From contig OZ253669.1 of the NCBI GenBank assembly GCA_965263375.1, forward strand, positions 682,001 to 746,000: 64,000 nt of DNA. The letters run 5' to 3'. Within the stretch, counting starts at the first letter, position 1. Each line of letters begins with the position of its first letter. The notes under the pieces are model-generated. The model saw nothing but the letters and a program-made list of their open reading frames with translations, did no database searches and was not told the DNA's origin. The position numbers were made by a program, and so were the translations under genes. Positions 52,725 to 61,611 of the stretch are shown piece by piece. The DNA comes from JAJFFW01 sp965263375. GTDB taxonomy: Bacteria > Pseudomonadota > Alphaproteobacteria > Caulobacterales > Parvularculaceae.

Positions 52725-55082
52725 TTATTCTACCGCCTGTTGATAGTGCCGACGGTTCGGGCGGGCTTTTGTCGCAAGCTCTAGCGTCTTTTCGTTGACC
52801 TTTTCAGCCTCGCGATAAAGTTGGTATTCACCTGACTTCAGCTGGCCTGGCCAACCAAGGTTATTTCCTGCAACTGAGCGTATGCCATAGTGCCCAGCGG
52901 CGTGGCGAGTCCAAAAAGGATTGTTCAGATGCGGCCTTGCTAGGGCACAGATATCTGCGCGGTCAGCAGCCACAATCATATTCACTTGCTCTGGAAGGGT
53001 TATATCGCCGACGGCAATGGTGGGGATGCCGACTTTATGTTTGAGGAATTCTGCAAATGGCGTTTGCCACATGCGTCCGAAAACAGGTTTTTGCCATTTT
53101 ACGGTTTCACCAGAAGAACAATGGATGATGTCGACACCAGCATCCTTAAACGCGCCAGCAATAATAGCAAGATCTTCAAGGTTTAGTCCGCCTTCCGCCC
53201 AATCGCTACAAGAAAGGCGCACGGAGATTGGTTTTTCTTCAGGCCATACGTTGCGTACTGCTTGAAATACCTCGAGGGGGAACTTGGCGCGTGATAGCGC
53301 GTCACCGCCATATTCATCTGTTCGCTGATTCGTTAGAGGTGATAAAAAGCTAGCCAGAAGATATCCATGAGCACAATGAAGCTCTAGCATGTCAAAGCCG
53401 GCGCGCACGCCGCGTTTTGCTGCTTCGACAAAGCTATCGCGTACTTCATCCATTTGGTTACGGTTAATCTCTATCGGCGTATCCGAAACACCTTCAATAT
53501 AAGGAATAGGTGAGGCGGAGTAGATAGGCCAATTTCCGTCATCCATCGGTAGATCCATGCCGTCCGCGGGTGTTTTGGTAGAGCCCTTGCGTCCTGCATG
53601 CCCAAGCTGTAGCGCTATTTTAGTTGGAGTTTGATGGATAAGATCAACTAGTTTCTTGAAAGACGCTTCTTGGGCGTCGTTCCATAGTCCCGTACAACCC
53701 TTGGTGATACGCGCATCTGGTGTGGGGCAGGTCATTTCAGTAAAAATTAAACCAGTACCACCAATGGCTCGCGCCGGATAGTGGGTAAAGTGCCAGTCAG
53801 TCAAGTCGCCATCAACAGCACAGTATTGCGCCATGGGCGCCATGGCGACACGGTTCGATATTTCAACGCCGCGTAAGGTGTATGGCGTAAACATAGGTGT
53901 GGGTCGGTCGCTAGATACGTCAGGGCCGTTTTGCCGCTGATAGCGTTGGTAAAATTCGTCTTCCACTTTTTCAAGGAAGGCCTCGTCGCGCAGCTTAATA
54001 TTGTCCCACGTGACAGACTTTGCTCGTGACATAATCGAGAAAGCGAATTGATAGCGTTCTTTGTCCCAATGCATGGCCATGTCTTCGAACCATCGTAAGG
54101 ATACGGCTGCATTGTGCTGCGTAATCTCAACGGGCGTGCGCCGTTCTTCTTCATAACCGGCGAGAGCGGCTGAAATATTTTCCGCATTCGCCACTACTTG
54201 ATTGGAAAGTGAGATTGCGCATTCCATGGCGAGTTTAGTGCCTGAGCCGATCGACCAATGGGCTGTCGCTTTTATATCGCCTATCATCACCATGTTATTG
54301 TGGCTCCAACGCTCACAAGAGATGACAGGAAAATTGCGCCACAATGAACGGTTGGTGATAAATGGGTGTCCATCGAGGTTATCTGCAAATACGGTCTCAA
54401 GATATTTGGCGGCCTCGTCCTCGCCCATATTGGCAAAACCTGACTTTTCCCAGCACTCTGGTGTCGTTTCCACAACCCAAGTCGAATGGCCTTCTTCATA
54501 TTGGTAGGTATGGGCGCAAAAGTGACCATGTTCAGTTTTCTGGAAAAAGAAAGTGAATGCATCCAGCGGTTTCGTTGAGCCCAACCAAGTAAAGTGATTG
54601 GGACGAAGTTCTGTCTTGACACCGAATTCCTTGGCGTATTTCTCTCGCATTGGACTATTGATGCCGTTTGCCAGCACGATAAGATCACTGTCGGCAAATT
54701 GCTCTTCGAAGTTTGCAACATCGATGATGGTTTCAAAATGAAGACGAACGCCAACTTGTTCGCAACGTGTTTGTAAGAGTTGAAGCAGAGTTTTGCGAGA
54801 GCACCCGGCGAAACCATTTCCGCCAATGACGGTGCGTTCGCCTTCACGGTCAATTACGATGTCGGTCCAATAGGCGAATGAATCGCGTATCATATCGTAA
54901 GAATCTGGATCCGCGCAGAAAAATTCATCCATTGTTTCGTCTGAAAACACAACGCCGAAACCAAATGTATCGTCGGCGCGGTTTTGCTCGTATACGTCGA
55001 TTTCGACATGTGGCATGCGCTTTTTTGTTAATATCGCAAAGTAAAGCCCGCCTGGGCCGCCGCCGATGACTGTGATCTTCAT
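52725..55082 (-). CDS. Bifunctional 2-aminobenzoyl-CoA (or salicylyl-CoA) monooxygenase/reductase
   Basis: 785 residues from the ATG at 55082 (AGAGG upstream). The N-terminal half (1-380) is a group A FAD monooxygenase: VIGGGPGGLYFAILTKKRMP, GFGVVFSDETMDEF and MIGDIKATAHWSIGSGTKLAME. The C-terminal half (about 395-785) is an Old Yellow Enzyme domain: GVEISNRVAMAPMAQYCA, LQLGHAGRKGS, ELHCAHGYLLASFLSP and RADICALARPHLNNPFW. This exact fusion is the 2-aminobenzoyl-CoA monooxygenase/reductase of the aerobic CoA-dependent anthranilate pathway, which hydroxylates and then dearomatises the ring. Salicylyl-CoA hydroxylases share the fusion. Last gene of the operon, 18 bases after gcdH-like. Confidence 0.9.
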   Translation of the reverse strand: MKITVIGGGPGGLYFAILTKKRMPHVEIDVYEQNRADDTFGFGVVFSDETMDEFFCADPDSYDMIRDSFAYWTDIVIDREGERTVIGGNGFAGCSRKTLLQLLQTRCEQVGVRLHFETIIDVANFEEQFADSDLIVLANGINSPMREKYAKEFGVKTELRPNHFTWLGSTKPLDAFTFFFQKTEHGHFCAHTYQYEEGHSTWVVETTPECWEKSGFANMGEDEAAKYLETVFADNLDGHPFITNRSLWRNFPVISCERWSHNNMVMIGDIKATAHWSIGSGTKLAMECAISLSNQVVANAENISAALAGYEEERRTPVEITQHNAAVSLRWFEDMAMHWDKERYQFAFSIMSRAKSVTWDNIKLRDEAFLEKVEDEFYQRYQRQNGPDVSSDRPTPMFTPYTLRGVEISNRVAMAPMAQYCAVDGDLTDWHFTHYPARAIGGTGLIFTEMTCPTPDARITKGCTGLWNDAQEASFKKLVDLIHQTPTKIALQLGHAGRKGSTKTPADGMDLPMDDGNWPIYSASPIPYIEGVSDTPIEINRNQMDEVRDSFVEAAKRGVRAGFDMLELHCAHGYLLASFLSPLTNQRTDEYGGDALSRAKFPLEVFQAVRNVWPEEKPISVRLSCSDWAEGGLNLEDLAIIAGAFKDAGVDIIHCSSGETVKWQKPVFGRMWQTPFAEFLKHKVGIPTIAVGDITLPEQVNMIVAADRADICALARPHLNNPFWTRHAAGHYGIRSVAGNNLGWPGQLKSGEYQLYREAEKVNEKTLELATKARPNRRHYQQAVE

Positions 55083-55100
55083 GATGTGCCTCTTTCGCAA

Positions 55101-56279
55101 TTAAGCAAATGCTTGTAAGTTCGTTTGTCCTCGCCCAAGAATAAGCGCGTGTACATCGTGGGTGCCTTCGTATGTGTTTACCGCTTCTAGGTTCATCACA
55201 TGACGGATCACATGATATTCATCCGAAATACCGTTTCCGCCATGCATATCGCGGGCGGTGCGTGCAATTTCTAGCGCCTTGCCACAGCTGTTTCTTTTTA
55301 TGAGAGAGATTGCTGTTGGGTGAAGTTTACCAGCATCCTTTTGGCGACCAGCCTGTAAACAAGAGAAAAGACCAAGCGTGATCTCTGTTTGCATATCCGC
55401 TAACTTACGCTGTATAAGCTGTGTCGCCGCAAGCGGGCGGTTAAACTGGATACGTTCCAAAGTATATTGGCGCGCCGCATACCAACAAAATTCAGCTGCG
55501 CCAAGGGCGCCCCAAGCAATTCCGTAACGGGCTGAGTTAAGGCAGCCGAAGGGTCCTTTTAGGCCTTCCACATTGGGCAATAAGTTTTCTTCGGGCACGA
55601 ATACATCGTCCATAACAATTTCACCGGTGATTGAAGCACGCAATGAAAATTTACCTTCGATCTTAGGGGCGGAAAGTCCCTTCATGCCTTTTTCAAGAAC
55701 AAATCCGCGAATAACACCATCATCGGTTTTCGCCCATACGACAAAAACATCTGCAATAGGAGAATTCGTGATCCACATTTTCGCACCAGTTAGGCGATAA
55801 CCTCCATCAACGGTGTGGGCCCGTGTTTTCATAGAACTGGGATCTGAACCCGCGTCAGGTTCTGTGAGGCCAAAACAGCCAACCCATTCGCCAGCCGCAA
55901 GTTTAGGAAGATATTTTTCCCGCTGTTGTTCACTTCCGTAGGCATATATAGGATGCATAACGAGTGACGATTGAACGCTCATTGCGGAGCGATAACCAGA
56001 ATCCACGCGTTCAACTTCCCGAGCAATCAATCCGTATGAAACATAATTGATGCCTGCACAGCCATAACCATCAATTGTCGCGCCAAGTAGGCCCATTTCA
56101 CCCATTTCACGCATTATTTCGCGATCGAAGTTTTCATGGCGATTGGCCTCAAGAACACGCGGCAATAGCTTTTCTTGGCAATAGGTTCGCGCATTTTCGA
56201 CAATCATGCGTTCTTCATCTGTCAAAGCATCGGCAAGGCCTAGCGCATCTGTCCAGTCATATTTCGGCAAACTGCTCAT
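55101..56279 (-). CDS. Glutaryl-CoA dehydrogenase-like acyl-CoA dehydrogenase
   Basis: 392 residues. Acyl-CoA dehydrogenase fold with GCDH-specific sequence: VDSGYRSAMSVQSSLVMHPIYAYGS, LTEPDAGSDPSSMKT, CLNSARYGIAWGALGAAEFC and NTYEGTHDVHALILGR with the catalytic Glu (E371). Role: oxidative decarboxylation of glutaryl-CoA to crotonyl-CoA with FAD. Its presence in the operon indicates that the ring is degraded by a beta-oxidation-like route to glutaryl-CoA. Two bases separate it from the Rid gene upstream. Confidence 0.9.
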   Translation of the reverse strand: MSSLPKYDWTDALGLADALTDEERMIVENARTYCQEKLLPRVLEANRHENFDREIMREMGEMGLLGATIDGYGCAGINYVSYGLIAREVERVDSGYRSAMSVQSSLVMHPIYAYGSEQQREKYLPKLAAGEWVGCFGLTEPDAGSDPSSMKTRAHTVDGGYRLTGAKMWITNSPIADVFVVWAKTDDGVIRGFVLEKGMKGLSAPKIEGKFSLRASITGEIVMDDVFVPEENLLPNVEGLKGPFGCLNSARYGIAWGALGAAEFCWYAARQYTLERIQFNRPLAATQLIQRKLADMQTEITLGLFSCLQAGRQKDAGKLHPTAISLIKRNSCGKALEIARTARDMHGGNGISDEYHVIRHVMNLEAVNTYEGTHDVHALILGRGQTNLQAFA

Positions 56280-56281
56280 AA

Positions 56282-56713
56282 TTATCTATCCTTTTGCGTC
56301 GTATCATTCGCTTTGTTGGGCGTGACAGCGGTGGTTTCTATCTCAAGCAATGCGTCGTCTTCGACGAGCTCATTAACGCCAATTACAGCCATGCAGGGGA
56401 AAATGCGCCCGAGATATTTTTTCCACGCCTCGCCTATTTGGGGAAGCGCTTCTAGATACGCATTCTTATCAGTAACGTAGCAAGTCATACGGACTATATG
56501 CTCGGGTTCAGCGTCAGCCTCGGCTAGGATGGCGACAGTGTTTTCTAGGGCTTGTTCGAATTGCCCGGCGAAGTTTTTATGTTCGAATATTTCATCCGTA
56601 TTCCATCCGATGACGCCCGCTGTAAAGACTAATCTGCCTTCAGCTGCTATGCCGTTTGCATATCCTTTTGGGCGCGGCCATCCTTTGGGCTGTAAGATTT
56701 GATGGGCTGACAT
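56282..56713 (-). CDS. Rid/YjgF-family protein, candidate enamine/imine deaminase
   Basis: 143 residues, usual length for the chorismate-mutase-like trimeric Rid family: LVFTAGVIGW, FAGQFEQALENTVAILAEA, EHIVRMTCYVTDKNAYLEAL and LLEIETTAV. RidA hydrolyses 2-imino acids through an arginine in the FPARSxVxV stretch; here that stretch reads FPCMAVIGV, so the arginine appears replaced by Met. A different Rid subgroup and substrate is implied. In this pathway it could hydrolyse the enamine formed when 2-aminobenzoyl-CoA is dearomatised, releasing ammonia. That role is inference from the operon. Confidence 0.85.
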   Translation of the reverse strand: MSAHQILQPKGWPRPKGYANGIAAEGRLVFTAGVIGWNTDEIFEHKNFAGQFEQALENTVAILAEADAEPEHIVRMTCYVTDKNAYLEALPQIGEAWKKYLGRIFPCMAVIGVNELVEDDALLEIETTAVTPNKANDTTQKDR

Positions 56714-56716
56714 GGT

Positions 56717-57127
56717 TTAATTTACTCCCTTAGATAATTTTGCACGAACGTCTTCAGGCCAACGGGAAGACTTGGAGATATCTCGCTCCACACATACATG
56801 CGTAAGTGTTGATGTGACGCGCAACTCATCGCCGCTATGGGCTTGAATCAAAAAACGAATGGAAGAACGACCAAGGTGCTCAACGCTCAGGCTTATCTCA
56901 ATATCATCGCCTATTCGGTTTGGTTTTATGAATTGTGTTTCTAAAGATATAATGGGTGAACCCAGCTTATATTCATCAAGCAGAGTTTCGAAACTGCATC
57001 CCGCAACGTCACGAAACCAATCTTCCACAGTATCATTAATCGCTTCGATATAACGGGGATAAAACATAATTCCCGCATAATCAGTTTCACTGAAGCGAAT
57101 TTTACGTCTTATTCGAAAGACCGTCAT
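56717..57127 (-). CDS. Hot-dog acyl-CoA thioesterase (YbgC/4-hydroxybenzoyl-CoA thioesterase type)
   Basis: 136 residues, the family length. The active-site region RFSETDYAGIMFYPRYIEAINDTVEDWF has Asp16 in the place of the catalytic Asp of 4-hydroxybenzoyl-CoA thioesterase. SLETQFIKPNRIGDDIEISLSVEHLG forms the core strands. It probably releases CoA from dead-end or excess aromatic CoA esters in this operon. Gap of 4 bases to the gene before it and 3 to the next. Confidence 0.88.
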   Translation of the reverse strand: MTVFRIRRKIRFSETDYAGIMFYPRYIEAINDTVEDWFRDVAGCSFETLLDEYKLGSPIISLETQFIKPNRIGDDIEISLSVEHLGRSSIRFLIQAHSGDELRVTSTLTHVCVERDISKSSRWPEDVRAKLSKGVN

Positions 57128-57131
57128 ATTG

Positions 57132-58301
57132 CTACCTCTTTTGATAGCCGTTTAAATGCTCTCTGGCGATAACGATTTTCTGAACGTCAGAGGCGCCTTC
57201 ATAAATACGCAGTGCACGAATTTCTCTATATAGCTCTTCAACCTTAACACCTTTCTTGACACCGAGGCCGCCGAAAAGCTGAACTGCCTTATCTATGACG
57301 ATTTGGGCTTGATCGGTCGCAAATAGCTTCGCCATCGCCGCTTCACGGGTGACCCTTTCTTTTTTCACGTCTTTAGTCCAAGCGGAGCGGTAAATTAAAA
57401 GCGCTGCTGCATCGACATCTAGCGCCATTTCGGCAAGATTGGCTTGTGCGATAGGAAGCTCTGAAAGCGTGGATCCAAACATTGGACGCGTCTTTGCGCG
57501 CTCAGTTGCGTCATCAAGTGCGCGTCGCGCAAACCCTAGCGCTGCCGCACCGACCGTGGTGCGGAAAATATCAAGGGTCGCTAACGCCGCCTTAAAACCT
57601 TTACCTTCTTCACCGATAAGCTGAGAGGCTGGTACTTTTGCGTTATCGAAGTTGAGCCTTCCAAGCGGGTGGGGGGCGATCACGTCAATGCGTTCCGTGA
57701 TGGAAAAACCTGGCGTATCAGCGTCAACAACGATTGCACTAACGCCAGCTTGTGTCCGGGCAAAGAGTGTATAAAAATTTGCTATTCCGCCGTTAGATAT
57801 CCATAGTTTCTCGCCATTAATAATATAATCGCCGCCGTCTTGAGTCATTGATGTTGCAAGAGCACCTGCATCAGATCCCGCATACTCCTCAGACAGAGCA
57901 AACGCCGCGATTTTTTTGCCCGATGCAACCGCTGGTAAGTAGCGTTGCTTGATTTCTTCAGATGCAAAAAGGCTAATGGCGCCGCTGCCAAGTCCTTGCA
58001 TCGCGAATGAGAAATCAGCAAGGCCATTATGTCGGGCAAGGGTTTCACGGATGATCGCTAACGAGCGAACGTCGAGGGTCTCTTTCGCGCCGCCATATGA
58101 CGACGGGACGCAATAACGTAGCCACCCTCCCTGTCCAAGGGCGGAAACAAGTCGGCGACACGTATCGTCAACATTGTGATGGGCGTCAGGAGTATCGACA
58201 ATTGGGGGAAGTGCTTCATGCGCCCATTTATCAATGGCATATGCAAGCGCCCTATGTGTATCGTCAAAAAACGGCCATTCTATGAATGATGTATCCGCCA
58301 T
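57132..58301 (-). CDS. Acyl-CoA dehydrogenase
   Basis: 389 residues: FAMQGLGSGAISLFASEEIKQRYLPAVASGKKIAAFALSEEYAGSD, GEKLWISNGGIANFYTLFA, ATLDIFRTTVGAAALGFARRALDDA and LRIYEGASDVQKIVIAREHL with the catalytic Glu after Tyr. FAD enzyme that puts a double bond alpha,beta to the thioester. In the 2-aminobenzoate CoA pathway such an enzyme would act on an alicyclic CoA ester before ring opening or on the opened chain. Its start directly abuts the stop of the enoyl-CoA hydratase gene. Confidence 0.9.
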   Translation of the reverse strand: MADTSFIEWPFFDDTHRALAYAIDKWAHEALPPIVDTPDAHHNVDDTCRRLVSALGQGGWLRYCVPSSYGGAKETLDVRSLAIIRETLARHNGLADFSFAMQGLGSGAISLFASEEIKQRYLPAVASGKKIAAFALSEEYAGSDAGALATSMTQDGGDYIINGEKLWISNGGIANFYTLFARTQAGVSAIVVDADTPGFSITERIDVIAPHPLGRLNFDNAKVPASQLIGEEGKGFKAALATLDIFRTTVGAAALGFARRALDDATERAKTRPMFGSTLSELPIAQANLAEMALDVDAAALLIYRSAWTKDVKKERVTREAAMAKLFATDQAQIVIDKAVQLFGGLGVKKGVKVEELYREIRALRIYEGASDVQKIVIAREHLNGYQKR

Positions 58302-59111
58302 TTAGTCACCCTTGAAAACTGGTTTTTCTTTTGCAACGAATGCATCATATGCGCGGACAAAATCATTAGTTTGCATGCAAATAGCTTGCGCTTGTGCTTC
58401 CGCTTCAATGGCGGCGTCAATGCTCATATTCCATTCGTAATTAAGTTGATTTTTCGTGATGCCATTAGCAAATGAAGGTCCGGCAGCTAATTTTTGCGCC
58501 ATCTTCACCGCATGTTGATCAAGCTCTTCTGCTGATATAAGTTGATTGAAGTACCCCCAAGAAAGGCCCTCCTCCGCAGAAAAGCTTCGACCAAAGAATA
58601 GAACCTCACTCGCGCGCCCCTGACCGATGATGCGGGGTAGGATGGCGCAAGCGCCCATATCGCAACCAGCAAGTCCAACACGATTAAACAAGAATGCCGT
58701 TTTCGCGTCAGGTGTGGCGTAACGCAAGTCTGACGCCATTGAAATAATAGCGCCAGCGCCGACGCTAACGCCGTCTATTGCTGCTATGATGGGTTGTGGG
58801 CAAGCCCGCATCGCCTTAACAAGGTCACCGGTCATGCGAGTAAAATCAAGTAATTCAGGCATTCCCATTTTCGTAAGTGGGCCAATTATTTCGTGAACGT
58901 CGCCACCTGAACAGAAATTGCCGCCATTTGATGCAAAGACAACGACTTTCACTTCTTTGACATAGACAAGCTCGCGTAAAGCATCACGAAGCTCAGCATA
59001 GGACTCGAACGTAAGGGGGTTTTTTCGTTCGGGCCTATTTAGGCGAATTTGTGCAACACCGTCTGAAAACTCCCACAAAAAGTGCTTAGGTTTAAAATTG
59101 TTGGGGTTCAT
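58302..59111 (-). CDS. Enoyl-CoA hydratase/isomerase family protein
   Basis: 269 residues of the crotonase fold: VAQIRLNRPERKNPLTFESY, VVFASNGGNFCSGGDVHEI (oxyanion hole), AIDGVSVGAGAIISMASDLRYA and CDMGACAILPRIIGQGRA. It lacks an evident pair of catalytic Glu in the hydratase positions, so isomerase, hydrolase or ring-opening activity is also possible. The gene overlaps the MarR gene by four bases and abuts the acyl-CoA dehydrogenase gene. Confidence 0.9.
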   Translation of the reverse strand: MNPNNFKPKHFLWEFSDGVAQIRLNRPERKNPLTFESYAELRDALRELVYVKEVKVVVFASNGGNFCSGGDVHEIIGPLTKMGMPELLDFTRMTGDLVKAMRACPQPIIAAIDGVSVGAGAIISMASDLRYATPDAKTAFLFNRVGLAGCDMGACAILPRIIGQGRASEVLFFGRSFSAEEGLSWGYFNQLISAEELDQHAVKMAQKLAAGPSFANGITKNQLNYEWNMSIDAAIEAEAQAQAICMQTNDFVRAYDAFVAKEKPVFKGD

Positions 59112-59575
59112 GCTGCGTTCCTTCCTGAAGATTTTGATGCGCCGGAAAGGTCAATCTGGCTTAGTAATTGTCGCAAAGTTGAAACTTGTTCTGGGGACAT
59201 TCCAGAAAATGTTTCGTCAATCCACTTTTTATGTATACGCGCCATTTTGGTGAAAAGATTTCTTCCTTGTTTTGTTAGTTTAAGGTTGACTGCGCGGCCA
59301 TCATTTTTGCACGGCGTTCTTAAAACGAGTTCGTCGCGTACGAGCGGGGCCACGATTTGTGTGGTTGCGCCTTCTGTGACAAACAATTTTTTAGAGAGGT
59401 CGCTAGCGCGTAACCCTTCGTTTCCTGCGCGATCTAAGGCAGACAGAATATCAAAGCGTGATATGGACATGCCGAATTCACTACGCAGGTTGGCGTCTAT
59501 TTGCTTTTTTATTGAGTTTGATGCGGTCAATAGCTCAAGCCAAGCGCGTAGCGATTTTCTTTCAGCAGACGTCAT
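59108..59575 (-). CDS. MarR family regulator of the 2-aminobenzoyl-CoA operon
   Basis: 155 residues: winged helix FDILSALDRAGNEGLRASDLSKKLFVTEGATTQIVAPLV and wing GRAVNLKLTKQGRNLF. Paralogous to the MarR at 38177. It lies inside the operon it presumably controls, with four-base overlaps to both neighbours. Two perfect palindromes of matching outline lie in the divergent promoter at 60324 and 60354. MarR proteins of aromatic CoA pathways usually respond to the aryl-CoA. Confidence 0.92.
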   Translation of the reverse strand: MTSAERKSLRAWLELLTASNSIKKQIDANLRSEFGMSISRFDILSALDRAGNEGLRASDLSKKLFVTEGATTQIVAPLVRDELVLRTPCKNDGRAVNLKLTKQGRNLFTKMARIHKKWIDETFSGMSPEQVSTLRQLLSQIDLSGASKSSGRNAA

Positions 59576-60315
59576 GATATAACCTCGCCGCCGTCAATCG
59601 TAATGGATTGACCATTCACTGATGCTGCGCCGTCACTTGCGAGCCAGAGAGCGGCGGAGGCGACTTCTGATGGGTTAACCAAACGCCCCATGGGGTTGGT
59701 TTTAGTAAACTCACCCAATGCCTCATCATGAGAGCGCCCTGTTTTTGAGGTGACAGAATCAATAGCATTGCTAATCAAAGGCGTGTTTGTGAAGCCAGGA
59801 CAGATTGCATTCGCTGTAACGCCTGTTTTGGCAAGTTCAATAGCGAGAGATTTTATCCATCCCAATACGCCATGCTTAGCGGCAGAATATGCCCCGGTAT
59901 ACGCGTAGCCTATGAGAGATGCGGTTGATGCAACCGTAATAAACCTTCCCCAGCCGCGTTCTACCATGCCAGGCGTTGCGGCGCGTGCGGAAAGATAAAC
60001 GCTAGTCAGATTTGTAAGCAACATATCATCCCAAAGCGCACGATTTGTTTTTAGCGCTGGTGCGGTCGCCGCAGCACCTGCGTTTGCCACCATGATATCG
60101 AGCGGACCTAAAGCTTTCACGCCTTCAAAAACGGACGCTTCATCTGTGACATCCATTTCAATGAAAGGCAGCCCGCTTTCTTTGAGCTTATCTGGGTTGC
60201 GGCCAGATATCGTCACTTGGTATCCGGCATTGCTGAAGGTTTGGGCGATGGCTAGGCCGATGCCAGAGCCGCCGCCTGTGATAAGGACGCTTTTTTTGTG
60301 GTTTGGATCTTCCAT
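59572..60315 (-). CDS. SDR family oxidoreductase, first gene of the 2-aminobenzoyl-CoA operon
   Basis: 247 residues: TGGGSGIGLAIAQTF, DIMVANAGAAATAPA, ASTASLIGYAYTGAYSAAKHG (Ser-Tyr-Lys), ICPGFTNTPLI and GQSITIDGG. It resembles 3-hydroxyacyl-CoA/3-hydroxybutyrate dehydrogenases of the SDR type. It probably oxidises or reduces the hydroxy/oxo group of the alicyclic CoA intermediate. It overlaps the MarR gene by four bases and starts 68 bases from the divergent thiolase. Confidence 0.9.
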   Translation of the reverse strand: MEDPNHKKSVLITGGGSGIGLAIAQTFSNAGYQVTISGRNPDKLKESGLPFIEMDVTDEASVFEGVKALGPLDIMVANAGAAATAPALKTNRALWDDMLLTNLTSVYLSARAATPGMVERGWGRFITVASTASLIGYAYTGAYSAAKHGVLGWIKSLAIELAKTGVTANAICPGFTNTPLISNAIDSVTSKTGRSHDEALGEFTKTNPMGRLVNPSEVASAALWLASDGAASVNGQSITIDGGEVIS

Positions 60316-60323
60316 AATAATAT

Positions 60324-60335
60324 TTTAGTACTAAA
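60324..60335. promoter_or_regulatory. MarR operator candidate 1 in divergent promoter
   Basis: TTTAGTACTAAA, perfect 12-bp palindrome 8 bases upstream of the SDR start. Its centre lies 31 bp (about three helical turns) from the centre of the second palindrome. Confidence 0.7.
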
Positions 60336-60353
60336 GTAATGTTTGTCAATATG

Positions 60354-60367
60354 TTTTAGATCTAAAA
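60354..60367. promoter_or_regulatory. MarR operator candidate 2 in divergent promoter
   Basis: TTTTAGATCTAAAA, perfect 14-bp palindrome 16 bases upstream of the thiolase start, sharing TTTAGNNCTAAA with candidate 1. Bound MarR here would shut both divergent units. Confidence 0.72.
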
Positions 60368-60383
60368 TAAATGGAGGGCTGGC

Positions 60384-61589
60384 ATGACAGAGGCATTTAT
60401 CTGCGATTATATACGTACGCCAATAGGCCGGTATGGTGGAGTTTTGTCGTCGGTGCGCACTGATGACTTGGCGGCCATTCCAATAAGGGCGTTGATGGAA
60501 AGAAACGCTAATTTGGACTGGGAGGTTTTTGACGATGTGATATTGGGCTGTGCAAATCAAGCGGGCGAAGACAATCGAAATATTGCGCGTATGGCTTTAT
60601 TGCTGGCGGGAATAGAAGTCGAGGCGCCGGGCGTTACGGTCAATCGGCTTTGCGGGTCTGGGCTAGATGCTGTTATAATGGCGGCACGGGCAATAAAATG
60701 TGATGAGGCGGAGCTTGTTATTGCTGGCGGCGTGGAGTCGATGTCGCGCGCGCCTATGGTTCTGCCTAAGGCATCCTCTGCATTTTCTCGTAGTGCGGAA
60801 ATTTTTGACACCACTATTGGTTGGCGGTTTGTAAACCCTCTGATGGAAAATCAGTATGGAATTGAATCAATGCCGGAAACTGCGGAAAATGTCGCTAAAG
60901 AATATGGTGTAACGCGTGAGCATCAAGATGCTTTTGCGGTAAGGTCCCAAGCGCGCGCCGTTGCGGCGCAGCAAAACGGCAGGTTGGGGCAAGAAATGAC
61001 GTCGATATTGATCCCGCAGCGCAAAGGCGATTCGATCGTTGTTGATAAAGATGAACATCCACGTGCGGGCACAACAGTTGAAAAACTATCAAAATTACCG
61101 GCGCCATTTCGAAACAATGGGACGGTGACGGCTGGCAACGCCAGCGGTGTAAATGACGGCGCCGCCGCTCTTATTATTGCGTCAGAAAAAGCTGTTCAAA
61201 CGTACGGGTTAAAGCCAATGGCCCGAATAGTTGGCGCAGCTCATGCGGGCGTTCCTCCACGTATTATGGGGATTGGCCCAGCGCCGGCAGTGCAAAAATT
61301 ATGCACTAAACTGGATAGCTCAATTAAAGATTTTGACCTTATTGAACTTAACGAAGCGTTTGCTGCGCAAGCGCTGGCCGTGTTGCGCGAGCTAGGCATT
61401 GATGATGATGCGGATCATGTAAACCCAAATGGCGGCGCTATAGCTTTGGGGCATCCGCTTGGAGCAAGCGGGGCGAGATTAGCTGGAACTGCAGCTTTGG
61501 AGCTCGCTCAAACAAGTAAGAAAAAGGCGCTCATCACCATGTGCATTGGTGTTGGCCAGGGCGTTGCTATGGCGATTGAAGGCGTGTGA
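60384..61589 (+). CDS. Acetyl-CoA acyltransferase (3-oxoadipyl-CoA thiolase-like)
   Basis: 401 residues, GGAGGG upstream of the ATG at 60384. Thiolase with nucleophile Cys in VNRLCGSGLDAV, NEAFAAQALAVL, NPNGGAIALGHPLGASGARL (His) and CIGVGQGVAM (second Cys). Among thiolases the sequence resembles the PcaF/PaaJ branch acting on dicarboxylic 3-oxoacyl-CoA. It performs the final CoA-dependent cleavage after ring opening. Probably transcribed together with the FadB/FadJ-type gene 22 bases downstream. Confidence 0.92.
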   Translation: MTEAFICDYIRTPIGRYGGVLSSVRTDDLAAIPIRALMERNANLDWEVFDDVILGCANQAGEDNRNIARMALLLAGIEVEAPGVTVNRLCGSGLDAVIMAARAIKCDEAELVIAGGVESMSRAPMVLPKASSAFSRSAEIFDTTIGWRFVNPLMENQYGIESMPETAENVAKEYGVTREHQDAFAVRSQARAVAAQQNGRLGQEMTSILIPQRKGDSIVVDKDEHPRAGTTVEKLSKLPAPFRNNGTVTAGNASGVNDGAAALIIASEKAVQTYGLKPMARIVGAAHAGVPPRIMGIGPAPAVQKLCTKLDSSIKDFDLIELNEAFAAQALAVLRELGIDDDADHVNPNGGAIALGHPLGASGARLAGTAALELAQTSKKKALITMCIGVGQGVAMAIEGV

Positions 61590-61611
61590 TCGAATAAAGG
61601 GAAGAACGAAA

